A stretch of DNA of 64,000 nt from Vampirovibrionales bacterium (GTDB lineage: Bacteria; Cyanobacteriota; Vampirovibrionia; Vampirovibrionales; Vampirovibrionaceae), in assembly GCA_016712355.1 (NCBI GenBank), contig JADJRF010000005.1, forward strand, positions 1,798,001 to 1,862,000. The letters run 5' to 3'. Position 1 is the first letter of the stretch, and each line of letters starts with the position of its first letter. Position numbers and translations under genes: made by a program. Under the pieces are notes generated by a model. That model saw nothing but the letters and a program-made list of their open reading frames with translations, was not told the DNA's origin and did not search any database. Positions 26,012 to 33,907 of the stretch are shown here, piece by piece.

Positions 26012-28345
26012 TTAGCTGGCGATGCGGAAGCGGTTGACGACGGTTTCCAGTTTTTGAGCCACGCCGGAGAGTTCTCGCGCGGCGCCTTCCAGACGAACGG
26101 CGCCGCTGCGGCTTTCGGCGCTGGAGCGCGAGACTTTTTCGACCGTCAGCGTCATATCACCCGTGCTGGCGGCGACTTCTCCCGCGCTGCGGGCGATATC
26201 GTCGGAGCCTTTGGCCAGCTCGCTCATGCTTTGCGAGATCATCTGCACGCCGACGTTGGCTTGCTGGACGCGTTGTGCGACTTCCACCGAGAGCCCGGCG
26301 GTTTGCTGGACGTTTTCGGAAACCGAGTCGGCAGCCGTTGCGACGCTGTTGACGTTGTTGCTGATTTCGTTCACGGTGGCCGTTTGCTCTTCGACCGCGC
26401 TGGCAATGGAGGTAATAAACTGGTTGACGTTGGCAATAATGCCGGAGATCTCGTTCATGGCATTGATGGCGGCATCGGTATTGCTTTGAATGCCCTCAAT
26501 GCGGCGACGAATATCCTCGGTGGCTTCGCCAGAACGTTGCGCCAGCGCTTTGACCTCGTTGGCGACCACGGCAAAACCCTTGCCGGCGTCTCCTGCGTTG
26601 GCGGCTTCGATGGTGGCGTTGAGTGCGAGCAGATTGGTTTGTGAGGCGATATCGCTGATAATTTCCAGCACGTCGCCGATTTCTCGAGTGGAGGCGTCCA
26701 GCGCGTGCATGGTTTCTTTGGTGCTTTGCGCGCTCTGTTCTGCGTTGTTGGCAATTTGCCGGGCATGACTGGCGTTCTGGGAGACTTCTCCCAGAGAGGC
26801 GCTCATTTCTTCGATGGCGCTGGCGACGGTGTTAACGGAGGCGGACATTTCTTCCGCTGCGGCCGAGGCGTTTTGCATCTGATCGGATACTTTTTCGGCG
26901 GCCTGTTCCACGTCATGGATATTCTGCTCCACCTGAGAGCTGGCGGAATGGGCCTGTTGCAGGTTGGAAGAAGACTGTTCCACCGCCGCCGCCACGGTTT
27001 TAATGCTATTGTCAACGGTGGTGGTGGATTGTGAGGCCGAAGAAGAGAGCTGGCTGACTTCTTCAGCGCCCTGTTTAATTTGGGTGGATGTGGCAGACAG
27101 CGACTGAGACGCGTTCATGACGTCCTGGGCGCTGGCTTTGAGGTTGGCGACGATTTCGCGGAAGGAGACGACCATCTCGTTAAACGAGGTGCTGACGCGG
27201 CTTAACTCGTCGCGGGTGTCGACGGGCGCTTCGGCGGTCAGGTCGCCTTGCGCCACGGCAGTGGTGACGCGTTGCAGATTTTTTACCGAGCGGATGACGG
27301 ATAAATAAAAGCCGGTCATAAAATAGCCTGCCGCCAGCAGCATGAGTCCTGCAACCAGGAGCGTCTGGTAGAAGGGGGCGCGGGTGTGTTCGATGCGATC
27401 CTTCACCAGTTCGTTAAATACCGAGGCGACGCTATCAAACAACGCATCTTGCGAGTCAATGGCTTTTTTAACGAGATTCGTAAAACGATCGCCATTGATC
27501 TGAATGGTTTTCGGCTGCTGAAAACGTTTCAGAATGTCGTTCTCGATCGCGTTTAGTAATTCTTGGGTTTGAAGATGATACGTCTTCCGCGCCTCTTCCA
27601 GTCGTCGACGCTGGTCGTTATCGGGCATTGCGGCAATCACGCGATCCAGATTGTTGAGGATATTTTCGGAACTCGATTTAAATTTTTCGCTAGAGGTAAT
27701 CAATTCAAGGCTCAATTTTGCGTTGGCGCCGCCAGATTCGCGCAGCGTGTCCAGCGCGCCTTCGATTCTCGGCAGCACCATGACGGACGACAGGGCATAA
27801 TCATAGAGAATGCTGCCCAGATAATAGGTATCATTTTCAGGGTCCAGCGTCATTTTGCCGTTATTGGCCGTGTCATCCAGAAGGGATTTGGCCACCAGAA
27901 TAACTTTGGAAGGGTTTTCTTTCCATTCCTGACTTTGAAATAACGCGATAAACTGACTTCCATTTTTATCTGTATCGAGTGAGGAGCCCAGCTTTTTGTG
28001 CGTGTCTGAAAAATTCTGAACGAGTTGATTAATCTCCTGTTGGAACTTCTGTAATTGGGAAGCGGCTTCCCCTTTTTCGGCATGGCCGCTTTCAACATCC
28101 TTGGCTTCTAATTCGTAAGAAAGCACTTTAAAAAGCAGCGACGACAGCGGATGCATATATTCCACCGCTTTGAGTTCGCTTTGAGAGATGGTTTCCGTAT
28201 TGGAGACAAAGCCATAAAAATTCCACAGGGGCTGGGCGAGTACCAGCAGAAAAATCGCCGCAACGACCATGAATTTTTGAGAATAATTCAGTCTTGCCAC
28301 CAGAGACATAGCGGGTTTGCAGATCGTATCAAGCCAATGGTTCAT
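26012..28345 (-). CDS. Membrane methyl-accepting chemotaxis protein
   Basis: The start is ATG at 28345 ('MNHWLDTICKPAMSLVARL') with AAGGAG 11 bases upstream. The 777-residue receptor has TM1 near residues 27-47, a helical extracytoplasmic sensor of about 270 residues, TM2 near 320-340 ('LLVAGLMLLAAGYFMTGFYL'), a HAMP domain (about 345-395) and a long coiled-coil signalling domain with tip 'ISDIASQTNLLALNATIEAA'. It should pass ligand signals to CheA/CheW and so to the flagella, in keeping with fliS at the right end. No C-terminal CheR-binding pentapeptide is seen. The sensor is long and all-helical, without a recognised Cache or PAS fold, so the ligand is unknown. Confidence 0.95.
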   Translation of the reverse strand: MNHWLDTICKPAMSLVARLNYSQKFMVVAAIFLLVLAQPLWNFYGFVSNTETISQSELKAVEYMHPLSSLLFKVLSYELEAKDVESGHAEKGEAASQLQKFQQEINQLVQNFSDTHKKLGSSLDTDKNGSQFIALFQSQEWKENPSKVILVAKSLLDDTANNGKMTLDPENDTYYLGSILYDYALSSVMVLPRIEGALDTLRESGGANAKLSLELITSSEKFKSSSENILNNLDRVIAAMPDNDQRRRLEEARKTYHLQTQELLNAIENDILKRFQQPKTIQINGDRFTNLVKKAIDSQDALFDSVASVFNELVKDRIEHTRAPFYQTLLVAGLMLLAAGYFMTGFYLSVIRSVKNLQRVTTAVAQGDLTAEAPVDTRDELSRVSTSFNEMVVSFREIVANLKASAQDVMNASQSLSATSTQIKQGAEEVSQLSSSASQSTTTVDNSIKTVAAAVEQSSSNLQQAHSASSQVEQNIHDVEQAAEKVSDQMQNASAAAEEMSASVNTVASAIEEMSASLGEVSQNASHARQIANNAEQSAQSTKETMHALDASTREIGDVLEIISDIASQTNLLALNATIEAANAGDAGKGFAVVANEVKALAQRSGEATEDIRRRIEGIQSNTDAAINAMNEISGIIANVNQFITSIASAVEEQTATVNEISNNVNSVATAADSVSENVQQTAGLSVEVAQRVQQANVGVQMISQSMSELAKGSDDIARSAGEVAASTGDMTLTVEKVSRSSAESRSGAVRLEGAARELSGVAQKLETVVNRFRIAS

Positions 28346-28592
28346 TGCGCGGACACTCCTTCTTGTACCGGAATCAGATTTCAGACAGCGACTCATTTGA
28401 CGCGACAGACGGCTGTGCGTTTGATCAGGCTGATTGAAATGATTATTTTCAGTCGCATTATAGACGCGCTTTCTCCTGCGCCAATTCCTTTAATTGGCGT
28501 ATTTTGCCTCAGTGTCCGTCATGTGCGCGCTCTTGCTGCTGCTGCGGCTTGCCAGCCGTGGTATTTATGAGCCATTTGACCCCTACGTCAAG

Positions 28593-28702
28593 CGGAATCT
28601 CAAAAACGCAAAACCCGCTGAAAAAATCCAGCGGGTAACGCGCGCGCCACGGCGCGAGGCGTCAAAAAGCAGCGGTTTAAGCGTCGAATCCGAGGATGCC
28701 TT
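28593..28702. repeat. Direct repeat, copy A (110 bp; copy B at 28853-28962)
   Basis: This 110-bp block is repeated at 28853-28962 without length changes and with only a few mismatches. It covers a terminator hairpin (CCCGCTG/CAGCGGG) and the last codons of a small gene ending 'GILGFDA' plus its stop. In copy A the coding part continues for only ~19 codons (minus strand, 28677-28733, '...VGLRETIEGILGFDA') before running into a dispersed repeat, so it is the broken 3' end of a paralog. Confidence 0.85.
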
Positions 28703-28733
28703 CGATCGTCTCTCTCAGTCCGACTCTCGGGGG
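28677..28733 (-). pseudogene. Truncated 3' end of a paralog of the 28937-29152 gene
   Basis: On the minus strand the last residues are 'ETIEGILGFDA' followed by TAA, matching the end of the intact gene at 28937-29152 ('VEVKGILGFDA'). Upstream of about 28733 the sequence changes to the hairpin-rich dispersed repeat. The rest of the gene and any start are absent. Confidence 0.6.
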
Positions 28734-28812
28734 CCGTTCCCGCCCCCGAGCCCCCACCCTGTCCTTATTTGAGGGTTTCACCCTCAAAATCCGTTTTACT
28801 GACTGCCTGCGT
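28727..28812. repeat. Single dispersed copy of the 62.5-63.4 kb repeat unit
   Basis: The sequence has the same order as the tandem array units: a hairpin GGGGGC-CGTTCCC-GCCCCC, then CCC(A/C)CCCTGTC, then TTGAGGGT-TTC-ACCCTCAA, then CCGTTTTACTGACTGCCTGCGT. It is inserted between the two copies of the 110-bp direct repeat. The compensated base change inside the second stem (GGGT/ACCC here, GGGC/GCCC in the array) suggests that RNA or DNA folding is maintained. Confidence 0.75.
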
Positions 28813-28866
28813 TCAGGATCCGCTTACGTCTTTGGACCGCCGCTGTTTCCGACGGAAGCTCAAAAA

Positions 28867-28896
28867 CGCAAAACCCGCTGAAAGAATCCAGCGGGC
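28867..28896 (-). terminator. Intrinsic terminator of the 71-aa gene
   Basis: On the minus strand CCCGCTG-GATTCTTT-CAGCGGG is followed by TTTTGCGTTTTT, a standard Rho-independent terminator about 40 bases after the stop at 28937. A copy lies at 28605-28636 within repeat copy A. Confidence 0.8.
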
Positions 28897-28936
28897 AAAG
28901 CGCGCGCCCCGGCGCGAGGCGTCAAAAAACAGCGGT

Positions 28937-29152
28937 TTAAGCGTCGAATCCGAGGATGCCTTTGACCTCAACGGGCCTGCGCGTAAGCTTCTCCAAATAC
29001 TTCTTATTGTCGAGCGCCTCTGCAGGTGAAACGTCATGGCCAGGGCGGTATACGATTGTAGTTTTCTTACCGGAAGGGCCTGCCGCTTGAAGAAAGACTC
29101 TCCCGCCGACGTCCTTGTTCAGGTAGGTTAATGGGATAGACTTAACAGTCAT
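28937..29152 (-). CDS. Small unknown protein (71 aa)
   Basis: The start is ATG at 29152 with AGGAG 8-9 bases upstream; a longer frame to 29218 lacks an SD. The product begins 'MTVKSIPLTYLNKDVGGRVF' and ends 'GILGFDA'. It is rich in beta-type residues and has no known domain, signal or membrane helix. It ends in a clear intrinsic terminator, and its 3' end is duplicated at 28593-28702, so it belongs to a gene family that has undergone duplication here. Function unknown. Confidence 0.65.
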   Translation of the reverse strand: MTVKSIPLTYLNKDVGGRVFLQAAGPSGKKTTIVYRPGHDVSPAEALDNKKYLEKLTRRPVEVKGILGFDA

Positions 29153-29232
29153 AGACAATATCTCCTGTGGATTATGGATTCTCCCAACGAGGGGATTGGT
29201 AAAGATAAAGCGCCTCAACGCGCTGAATTGCC

Positions 29233-29586
29233 TCAGCGGGCGGGGGCGTTTGATTTTTGTAAGGCCATCAGCGTTGTAAAGGCCTCCACCAACTCGTAAT
29301 TTCGAGAATAGGGGAAAACCGCCATCTCGATCCCGCGATGCCGCAAAATAACCGTTGACTGCGCGCGTTCCGCTACAAATTTCGCTTTGCCCACGACGGT
29401 AAAAGGATCGGTTTGCTGCGGGTCATTGGGAATGAGGAGGTAGACGGTCTTGAAGTGACCATTCAGAGAAATCCGCTGCACCGTAGCGTTAGTCATCTTG
29501 CTCCAGCCCTCCAGATCTTCGCCGGAGCGGTCCAGATGGCCAAAGCGCAGGGACGGAGAGAAGGCGAACGGGCCGAGTGAAGACAT
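29233..29586 (-). CDS. Small unknown protein (117 aa) with N-terminal RFG motif
   Basis: The start is ATG at 29586, with AGGA ~11 bases upstream; the frame stays open to 29937 but the added part is basic low-complexity shadow of the other strand. The product begins 'MSSLGPFAFSPSLRFGHLDR' and continues with beta-rich sequence ('ISLNGHFKTVYLLIPND', 'AQSTVILRHRGIEMAVFPY'). No known family. The R-F-G near residue 14 matches the N-terminal motif of other unknown proteins in the window. It is separated by 80 bases from the 71-aa gene, so the two could be one transcription unit. Confidence 0.6.
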   Translation of the reverse strand: MSSLGPFAFSPSLRFGHLDRSGEDLEGWSKMTNATVQRISLNGHFKTVYLLIPNDPQQTDPFTVVGKAKFVAERAQSTVILRHRGIEMAVFPYSRNYELVEAFTTLMALQKSNAPAR

Positions 29587-29835
29587 CGGGGGCTTTGTCC
29601 TGCTATTTATGTAACATATATACGATATCAACACGCTTGCTTGAAACAAAGTGCGCGAATCGGCGCCGTTGTTACACGGCGTTAAAGAAGCGCAACTTTT
29701 AAGATTGCCCGTCGTTGTTACGGGTACGCGGCGCCCGATTCGTCGACGATCCTCGGTTATGGTTTCCCCCTCTCTCTCCCCCTCTCTTCTGTTTGCTGCT
29801 TCTGTATTTTCCCCGACTTCTGGAGACGCCCCCGA

Positions 29836-30801
29836 ATGGATGCATCCCGTCCCCCTGCGATTACCGGCGTAAGCGGCAGCCCCGATGCGGCGGCTTATGG
29901 CAAAAGTTTTGCCCAGGCGAATGACGCGGCTCGACAAGCTGCCCTCGCCGCCTTAGAGCAGAACGACCGACCACTGGCGGATCTGTTTGAAAGCTCGCGT
30001 CAATATGCCCCGGATGGCGCCCAGCGTCAGGAGATTCGCCAAGCGGCGCTAGGCGCAGCGCGGCATGTGATTGAGAAATACGACGTCGACGGCGACGGAC
30101 GCCTGAACATCGCCGAATTTGAGAAAAGCGAGGGCGTGGATAGTATCACCCAGTCGGCGCAGCGGGCGACGCTCTTTCTCCTCCAAACGGCCAAATCGTT
30201 TATATCCAATGCCAAAGCGTTCTTCACGGCTTTAAAAGGCGCAGAAAAAGGCTCCCCAAAAAGTGCCGACGCCGCTGATGAAGCGCAGCAGGCCCTGCCG
30301 TCGATGAGTCAGATCCTGGACGGCCAGGATGTGGCCCGCCTCGTCTCTGAAGAACTGAAAGACAAAATGCTGGCGACGGTTAGAAAAGCCGCTGAGGAAT
30401 CTTTCCAGACGCTCGACGTGCATGGCAAGGGTTCGCTCGGCGCGGAGGAACTCGCGGCCTTTACGCTGCTTGCCGATGATCCGGTTACGCCGACGCGGCA
30501 AGCGCTCACGACGCATCGCGATCGCTTGCCCGCCGACGCGGTGGAGACGATTGAATCGCAGATCGACGCGCTGGAAGCCATCGGTAAAAAGCTCAACGGC
30601 GTCATCGAGCCGTTCACTAAGCCGCTAACGCAGATTCTCAGCTTTTATAAGTTGCCTGACACGGGCGCCGAGGGCACGAAATCGCCCCTGACGATGCTGG
30701 GCGAAGCGCTGAAACAGACGCATGCGCTGTTTTTCCCGCAGAAAGACGCTGCCCCGGCTGCTGCTGATACGCCCGCCGCGCCCGAGCCGCTTGCGGCCTA
30801 A
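29836..30801 (+). CDS. EF-hand domain protein, cytoplasmic, unknown role
   Basis: A 321-residue helical protein with one good EF-hand loop 'DVDGDGRLNIAEF' near residue 81 (Asp at 1, 3, 5 and Glu at 12) and a degenerate second one 'DVHGKGSLGAEEL' near residue 193. It has no signal peptide or membrane helix. The start is ATG 29836 with GGAG 11 bases upstream. Calcium binding is likely at the first loop; what it controls is unknown. The C-terminus is Ala/Pro-rich. It lies divergent from the small unknown genes and ~100 bases before the cysteine-cluster gene, which has its own TATAAT. Confidence 0.75.
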   Translation: MDASRPPAITGVSGSPDAAAYGKSFAQANDAARQAALAALEQNDRPLADLFESSRQYAPDGAQRQEIRQAALGAARHVIEKYDVDGDGRLNIAEFEKSEGVDSITQSAQRATLFLLQTAKSFISNAKAFFTALKGAEKGSPKSADAADEAQQALPSMSQILDGQDVARLVSEELKDKMLATVRKAAEESFQTLDVHGKGSLGAEELAAFTLLADDPVTPTRQALTTHRDRLPADAVETIESQIDALEAIGKKLNGVIEPFTKPLTQILSFYKLPDTGAEGTKSPLTMLGEALKQTHALFFPQKDAAPAAADTPAAPEPLAA

Positions 30802-30851
30802 ACGAAAAAGCATTTCTCGCCGAATGCGAAGGCGGCGCTTCAAACGGACGC

Positions 30852-30857
30852 TATAAT
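30852..30857 (+). promoter_or_regulatory. -10 element TATAAT before the cysteine-cluster gene
   Basis: A consensus TATAAT lies 43 bases before the ATG at 30900. No good -35 hexamer is seen at 16-18 bases, so only the -10 is reported. Confidence 0.5.
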
Positions 30858-30899
30858 GACAGCATCGCCCCCGTCTGTTGGATAACAGGCCCTCCCTCG

Positions 30900-31553
30900 A
30901 TGCCCGCCAACCCGTTTGAATCCGCCTTCGGCATTCCGCTGCCGCGCTGTTGCAGCGCTGGCGATTGCTGCAAGGGCGTTTCGCCCAGCACGCCCACGCG
31001 CAAATTACGCCAACGCGCCGCCGAGGGCGATGAGTTCGCGCGGAATTTCTTCTCGATTATGACGCCGTACGCCTCGCACGAGGATGCGCGCCGCGTCGTG
31101 CCGGGGATTGTCGAAAAAACCCTCGTCGCCGCGCGCCAATCGCCCGAATTTGAAAACAACGAGGCGGACGTGGTGTTTTACCGCTGCCGTTTTCTGCAAC
31201 GCGATAACCGATGCGGCGTTCACGAGGATCGCCCGCAGTTTTGCCGCGATTACCCGGATTCTCCCTTTGTGGTGATGGCGCCCGACTGCGCCTATCTCCC
31301 ATGGGCTGCCGCCTGCAAGAAGCAATACGCCGCGCTGACGTCGAATCTGGAAGCGCTTAAGCGCTTGCAGGACAGCTTACAGGGCGCGTCCGGCGGCGGC
31401 TTGTCGGCCCATGCGCTGGATCCTGAGCTGCTGGCGGCGCTTGAGAACGCCTCTTGCGATGCGCTCAGCGAGCTGGAGATGGAGAATCTAAGCCTGACGC
31501 TGTCGCTGACGCCGCTCTATCTGGCGTCTCCGCTGGCGACAATCTGGCTGTAG
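30900..31553 (+). CDS. YkgJ-type cysteine cluster protein
   Basis: A 217-residue protein with the CxxCxxCC-type metal-binding pattern: 'RCCSAGDCCKG' at residues 16-26, then 'YRCRFLQRDNRCGVHEDRPQFCRDYP' near residue 97. Such proteins probably bind zinc or an iron-sulfur cluster; their roles are mostly unknown, some being tied to protein or flagellin modification. The rest is helical, and the C-terminus contains 'LEMENLSLTLSLTPLYLASPL'. It is transcribed in the same direction as pgsA, with a 119-base gap. Confidence 0.85.
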   Translation: MPANPFESAFGIPLPRCCSAGDCCKGVSPSTPTRKLRQRAAEGDEFARNFFSIMTPYASHEDARRVVPGIVEKTLVAARQSPEFENNEADVVFYRCRFLQRDNRCGVHEDRPQFCRDYPDSPFVVMAPDCAYLPWAAACKKQYAALTSNLEALKRLQDSLQGASGGGLSAHALDPELLAALENASCDALSELEMENLSLTLSLTPLYLASPLATIWL

Positions 31554-31672
31554 CCGCAGGCGAGCCTGAAAAAGGGGGCGCTTATCGAACGCTTGCCCGT
31601 GTACTAGTATGAGTCGGATACTTCTCGCAAGAGAGGGCGTATCTCGATCTGTCTGCGTAAAAGGCGGCTGAT

Positions 31673-32278
31673 ATGCTGGCAAACTGGATTACCGCTCTGA
31701 GAACCTTAATGGCCCTGCTCGCCATTGCGCTGCTGTTTACGTCCAGCCCGGGCGCCTATTGGGCGGCCTTTGGGCTGACGGTGGCCGCCATCTGGATGGA
31801 CGGGCTAGATGGCTATGTGGCGCGCGCGCGCGGCGAAACGTCAACCATCGGCGCGCAGCTTGACATTTTTGCCGATCGCATCGTCGAGCAGGCGTACTGG
31901 CTGGGGTTTCTGGCGCTTGGCTGGATTCCGCTGTGGGTTCCGATGACGGTCATGATTCGCGGCGTGCTGGTCGATGGGTTTCGCGCCATTGCTCAGGCTC
32001 AGGGTTACAGCGCCTTCGGGCAATCCACGATGATGCAGTCGCCGCTAGGCGTGCTGCTGGTGAGTTCGCGCTTCAGCCGCTGGACTTACGCTGTCACCAA
32101 GGCGCTTGCCTTCGCCCTGATGATTGTCGCCCATCGCCCAGGCGTCCCTGCCGCTTCGCTCGCCCCGTGGCAAGACGCCGCCTGGATCATGACGCTCATC
32201 GCCGTGATTTTCTGCGCGCTTCGCGGGCTGCCGGTATTGGTGGAAGGGCGACGGTTTTTGAGCGCAAAAACGCCGTGA
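31673..32278 (+). CDS. pgsA: CDP-alcohol phosphatidyltransferase, probable PgsA
   Basis: A 201-residue integral membrane protein with the family motif D-G-x2-A-R-x8-G-x3-D-x3-D ('[19 protein letters not shown]', then 'IFAD'). It transfers a phosphoalcohol, probably glycerol 3-phosphate, to CDP-diacylglycerol in the inner membrane to make phosphatidylglycerol phosphate. Around six hydrophobic segments fit the family. Length is normal for PgsA. Its TGA overlaps the GTG of dtd (GTGA), indicating coupling. Substrate cannot be fixed from the motif alone; other CDP-alcohol transferases share it. Confidence 0.85.
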   Translation: MLANWITALRTLMALLAIALLFTSSPGAYWAAFGLTVAAIWMDGLDGYVARARGETSTIGAQLDIFADRIVEQAYWLGFLALGWIPLWVPMTVMIRGVLVDGFRAIAQAQGYSAFGQSTMMQSPLGVLLVSSRFSRWTYAVTKALAFALMIVAHRPGVPAASLAPWQDAAWIMTLIAVIFCALRGLPVLVEGRRFLSAKTP

Positions 32279-32715
32279 TTGTTGTTATTCAGCGCGTTTT
32301 AGAGGCGCGCGTGGCGGTGGACGGGCGCACGGTGGGCGAAATCGGGCGGGGGGTGCTGGCGCTCATCGGTTTTGAGAAAGGCGATGACGCCGCGTCACTC
32401 GATCTGCCGCTCAAAAAGATCCCGCATCTGCGCATTTTTGCCGATGAGGCGGGCAAAATGAATCGCTCGCTGCTGGATGTCGACGGCGCGCTGCTGGCCG
32501 TGTCGCAATTTACGCTGGCGGGCGATTGCCGCAAAGGCCTGCGTCCCAGCTTCGATGACGCCCTGCCGCCTGCCGAGGCCGAGCTTCTCTACGACCAATT
32601 CGTCGCGCGTTTGCGCAGTGACGGCGGCTGTCGCGTGGAAACCGGCGTCTTTGGCGCGGCGATGGCGGTGCATCTGCTCAACGACGGGCCGGTGACGCTG
32701 ATTCTGCATAGTTAA
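32275..32715 (+). CDS. dtd: D-aminoacyl-tRNA deacylase
   Basis: DTD removes D-amino acids (and glycine from tRNA-Ala) from mischarged tRNAs. The start is a GTG at 32275 overlapping the pgsA stop (GTGA), giving '[20 protein letters not shown]'; a longer frame upstream overlaps pgsA and is not credible. Family motifs are present: '[21 protein letters not shown]' contains the S-Q-F-T-L active-site motif, and '[16 protein letters not shown]' is close to the G-F/A-M-x-V-x-L-x-N-D-G-P-V-T motif that holds the cross-subunit proline. The ~146 residues are the expected length. Confidence 0.95.
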   Translation: MIVVIQRVLEARVAVDGRTVGEIGRGVLALIGFEKGDDAASLDLPLKKIPHLRIFADEAGKMNRSLLDVDGALLAVSQFTLAGDCRKGLRPSFDDALPPAEAELLYDQFVARLRSDGGCRVETGVFGAAMAVHLLNDGPVTLILHS

Positions 32716-33107
32716 GGGGCGGAGTCGATCACGGCCACCTGCCAGCGTTCGGCCCACGCAGCGCGTTCGGCGAGCGTTCGCGGCGTCCATGGCGGCTGCG
32801 GCGCCGTGTTGCGCGCCTCGAACAACGCGATGCCACGCGCCAGATCGTCGCTCCAACGTGGATAGAGATGAATATGCAAGCGGCGCACGACTTCCGCCAG
32901 AGTCAGCCAGTACACGCGCGGGGCGCCGAGGGCTTCCAGTCGCGCGGCCCAGTCTTTGGCGGCCAGCAGGGCGACATCGGGGAGATCGGCATAGCAAATC
33001 GCCCGCGTTGAGGGCGCCAGTTGCAGATAGCCATTGCGCGCGCCCGGTATTGCCACCAGCGGCGCGTCTGCCGCATGTTCAAACGGATCAATCGTCATAG
33101 CTGCCAT
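32712..33107 (-). CDS. HIT-like protein with altered histidine triad
   Basis: A 131-residue protein that resembles HIT-family nucleotide hydrolases: an N-terminal beta region ('[28 protein letters not shown]'), a helix ('[17 protein letters not shown]') and then '[13 protein letters not shown]', which aligns with H-x-H-x-H. The first histidine position is Arg, leaving His-x-His, so activity may be changed or absent. Two nearby ATGs (33107, 33098) are possible and neither has a clear SD. It converges with dtd, the stop codons overlapping by 4 bases. Family placement is moderate. Confidence 0.55.
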   Translation of the reverse strand: MAAMTIDPFEHAADAPLVAIPGARNGYLQLAPSTRAICYADLPDVALLAAKDWAARLEALGAPRVYWLTLAEVVRRLHIHLYPRWSDDLARGIALFEARNTAPQPPWTPRTLAERAAWAERWQVAVIDSAP

Positions 33108-33190
33108 GGGCGCCGATTCAGGGCGAATGAATCGGGCGCGGTGAGTGCGATGCGGCCATCATACGGCAAAGCGCGCGGCGGGCCAAGCCG

Positions 33191-33883
33191 TCAGGACGCG
33201 CTCGTTTGTTTAGCATTAGCGGCAATCTGGGTGAGTCTGTCATTTATCAGGATAATTCTTTCGTACGCGAGTCGCCAGAACGCGACTCGTTCGTTTTCGG
33301 GGATATTTCTCGGTTTAAATAAGGGGATGTTCCCCGCTTCTGAATCACTGAAATTAACAGAGCAATTGGTTTCATCCTGATAATTTATCATCCGAAGCTG
33401 TTGGACGCCCTTCTCTGTTTGCCGTTGAATGATGAGTGCGCCATGCTTATCCAAGGACCATCTCTGGACAACATCGTAGGGTTGGGCGTCTCGCGAGGGC
33501 GGAGCATCCTGCGAGGGCGGAACCTGTTTGAGGGAGAGAATCCTTGTGCCTTGATCGTCAACCAATAAAGAGTTTTCTTGTGCTTTTAAGTCATGGGAGA
33601 GGGCTTTCGTAAAATAAAAAAGAGCCCTTAATTGAGGATCCGGGATGGCTGCGCCGAGGTCGCCGGGCAGTGACCTGGGGTCTGTCAACGCCTCGCCAGG
33701 TATGCCTCGCTGCCCTCTGGCAAACCCTTCGCTGGCAAAAGCGTCTTGTCGCGGTTGCGCCTTGACGGCATTGGGGTCGGTTAAGTAGAAAGCTTTGCCA
33801 TCCCCGACAATTAGCGGGTCAGCCGCCGGTCTTGGAGGCATGGTTTTAGCGCCGAAGCGGGCGGGGGGGAGGGCGTTCATCAC
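33191..33883 (-). CDS. Unknown protein (~230 aa) with N-terminal PARFGA motif
   Basis: The start is GTG 33883 or ATG 33880 with AAAGGA upstream, giving 'NALPPARFGAKTMPPRP'. The N-terminal ~80 residues are proline and charge rich. The C-terminal half has alternating hydrophobic and polar residues ('QRWSLDKHGALIIQRQTE', 'FWRLAYERIILINDRLTQI') and may fold. A short tandem PPSQDA/PPSRDA repeat is present near residue 125. No known domain, signal or membrane helix. It follows the 33908-35287 gene by 24 bases on the same strand, so the two form an operon. Both carry an R-x0-1-F-G motif close to the start. Confidence 0.65.
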   Translation of the reverse strand: MMNALPPARFGAKTMPPRPAADPLIVGDGKAFYLTDPNAVKAQPRQDAFASEGFARGQRGIPGEALTDPRSLPGDLGAAIPDPQLRALFYFTKALSHDLKAQENSLLVDDQGTRILSLKQVPPSQDAPPSRDAQPYDVVQRWSLDKHGALIIQRQTEKGVQQLRMINYQDETNCSVNFSDSEAGNIPLFKPRNIPENERVAFWRLAYERIILINDRLTQIAANAKQTSAS

Positions 33884-33907
33884 GAGAGAGGGGTCCTTTA
33901 GTGAGAG

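Noticed and set aside
31933..32274. 114-codon extension of dtd into pgsA
   Set aside because: It overlaps the conserved pgsA frame; dtd proteins begin at the V/R-x-V-I-Q-R-V block, which fits the GTG at 32275.
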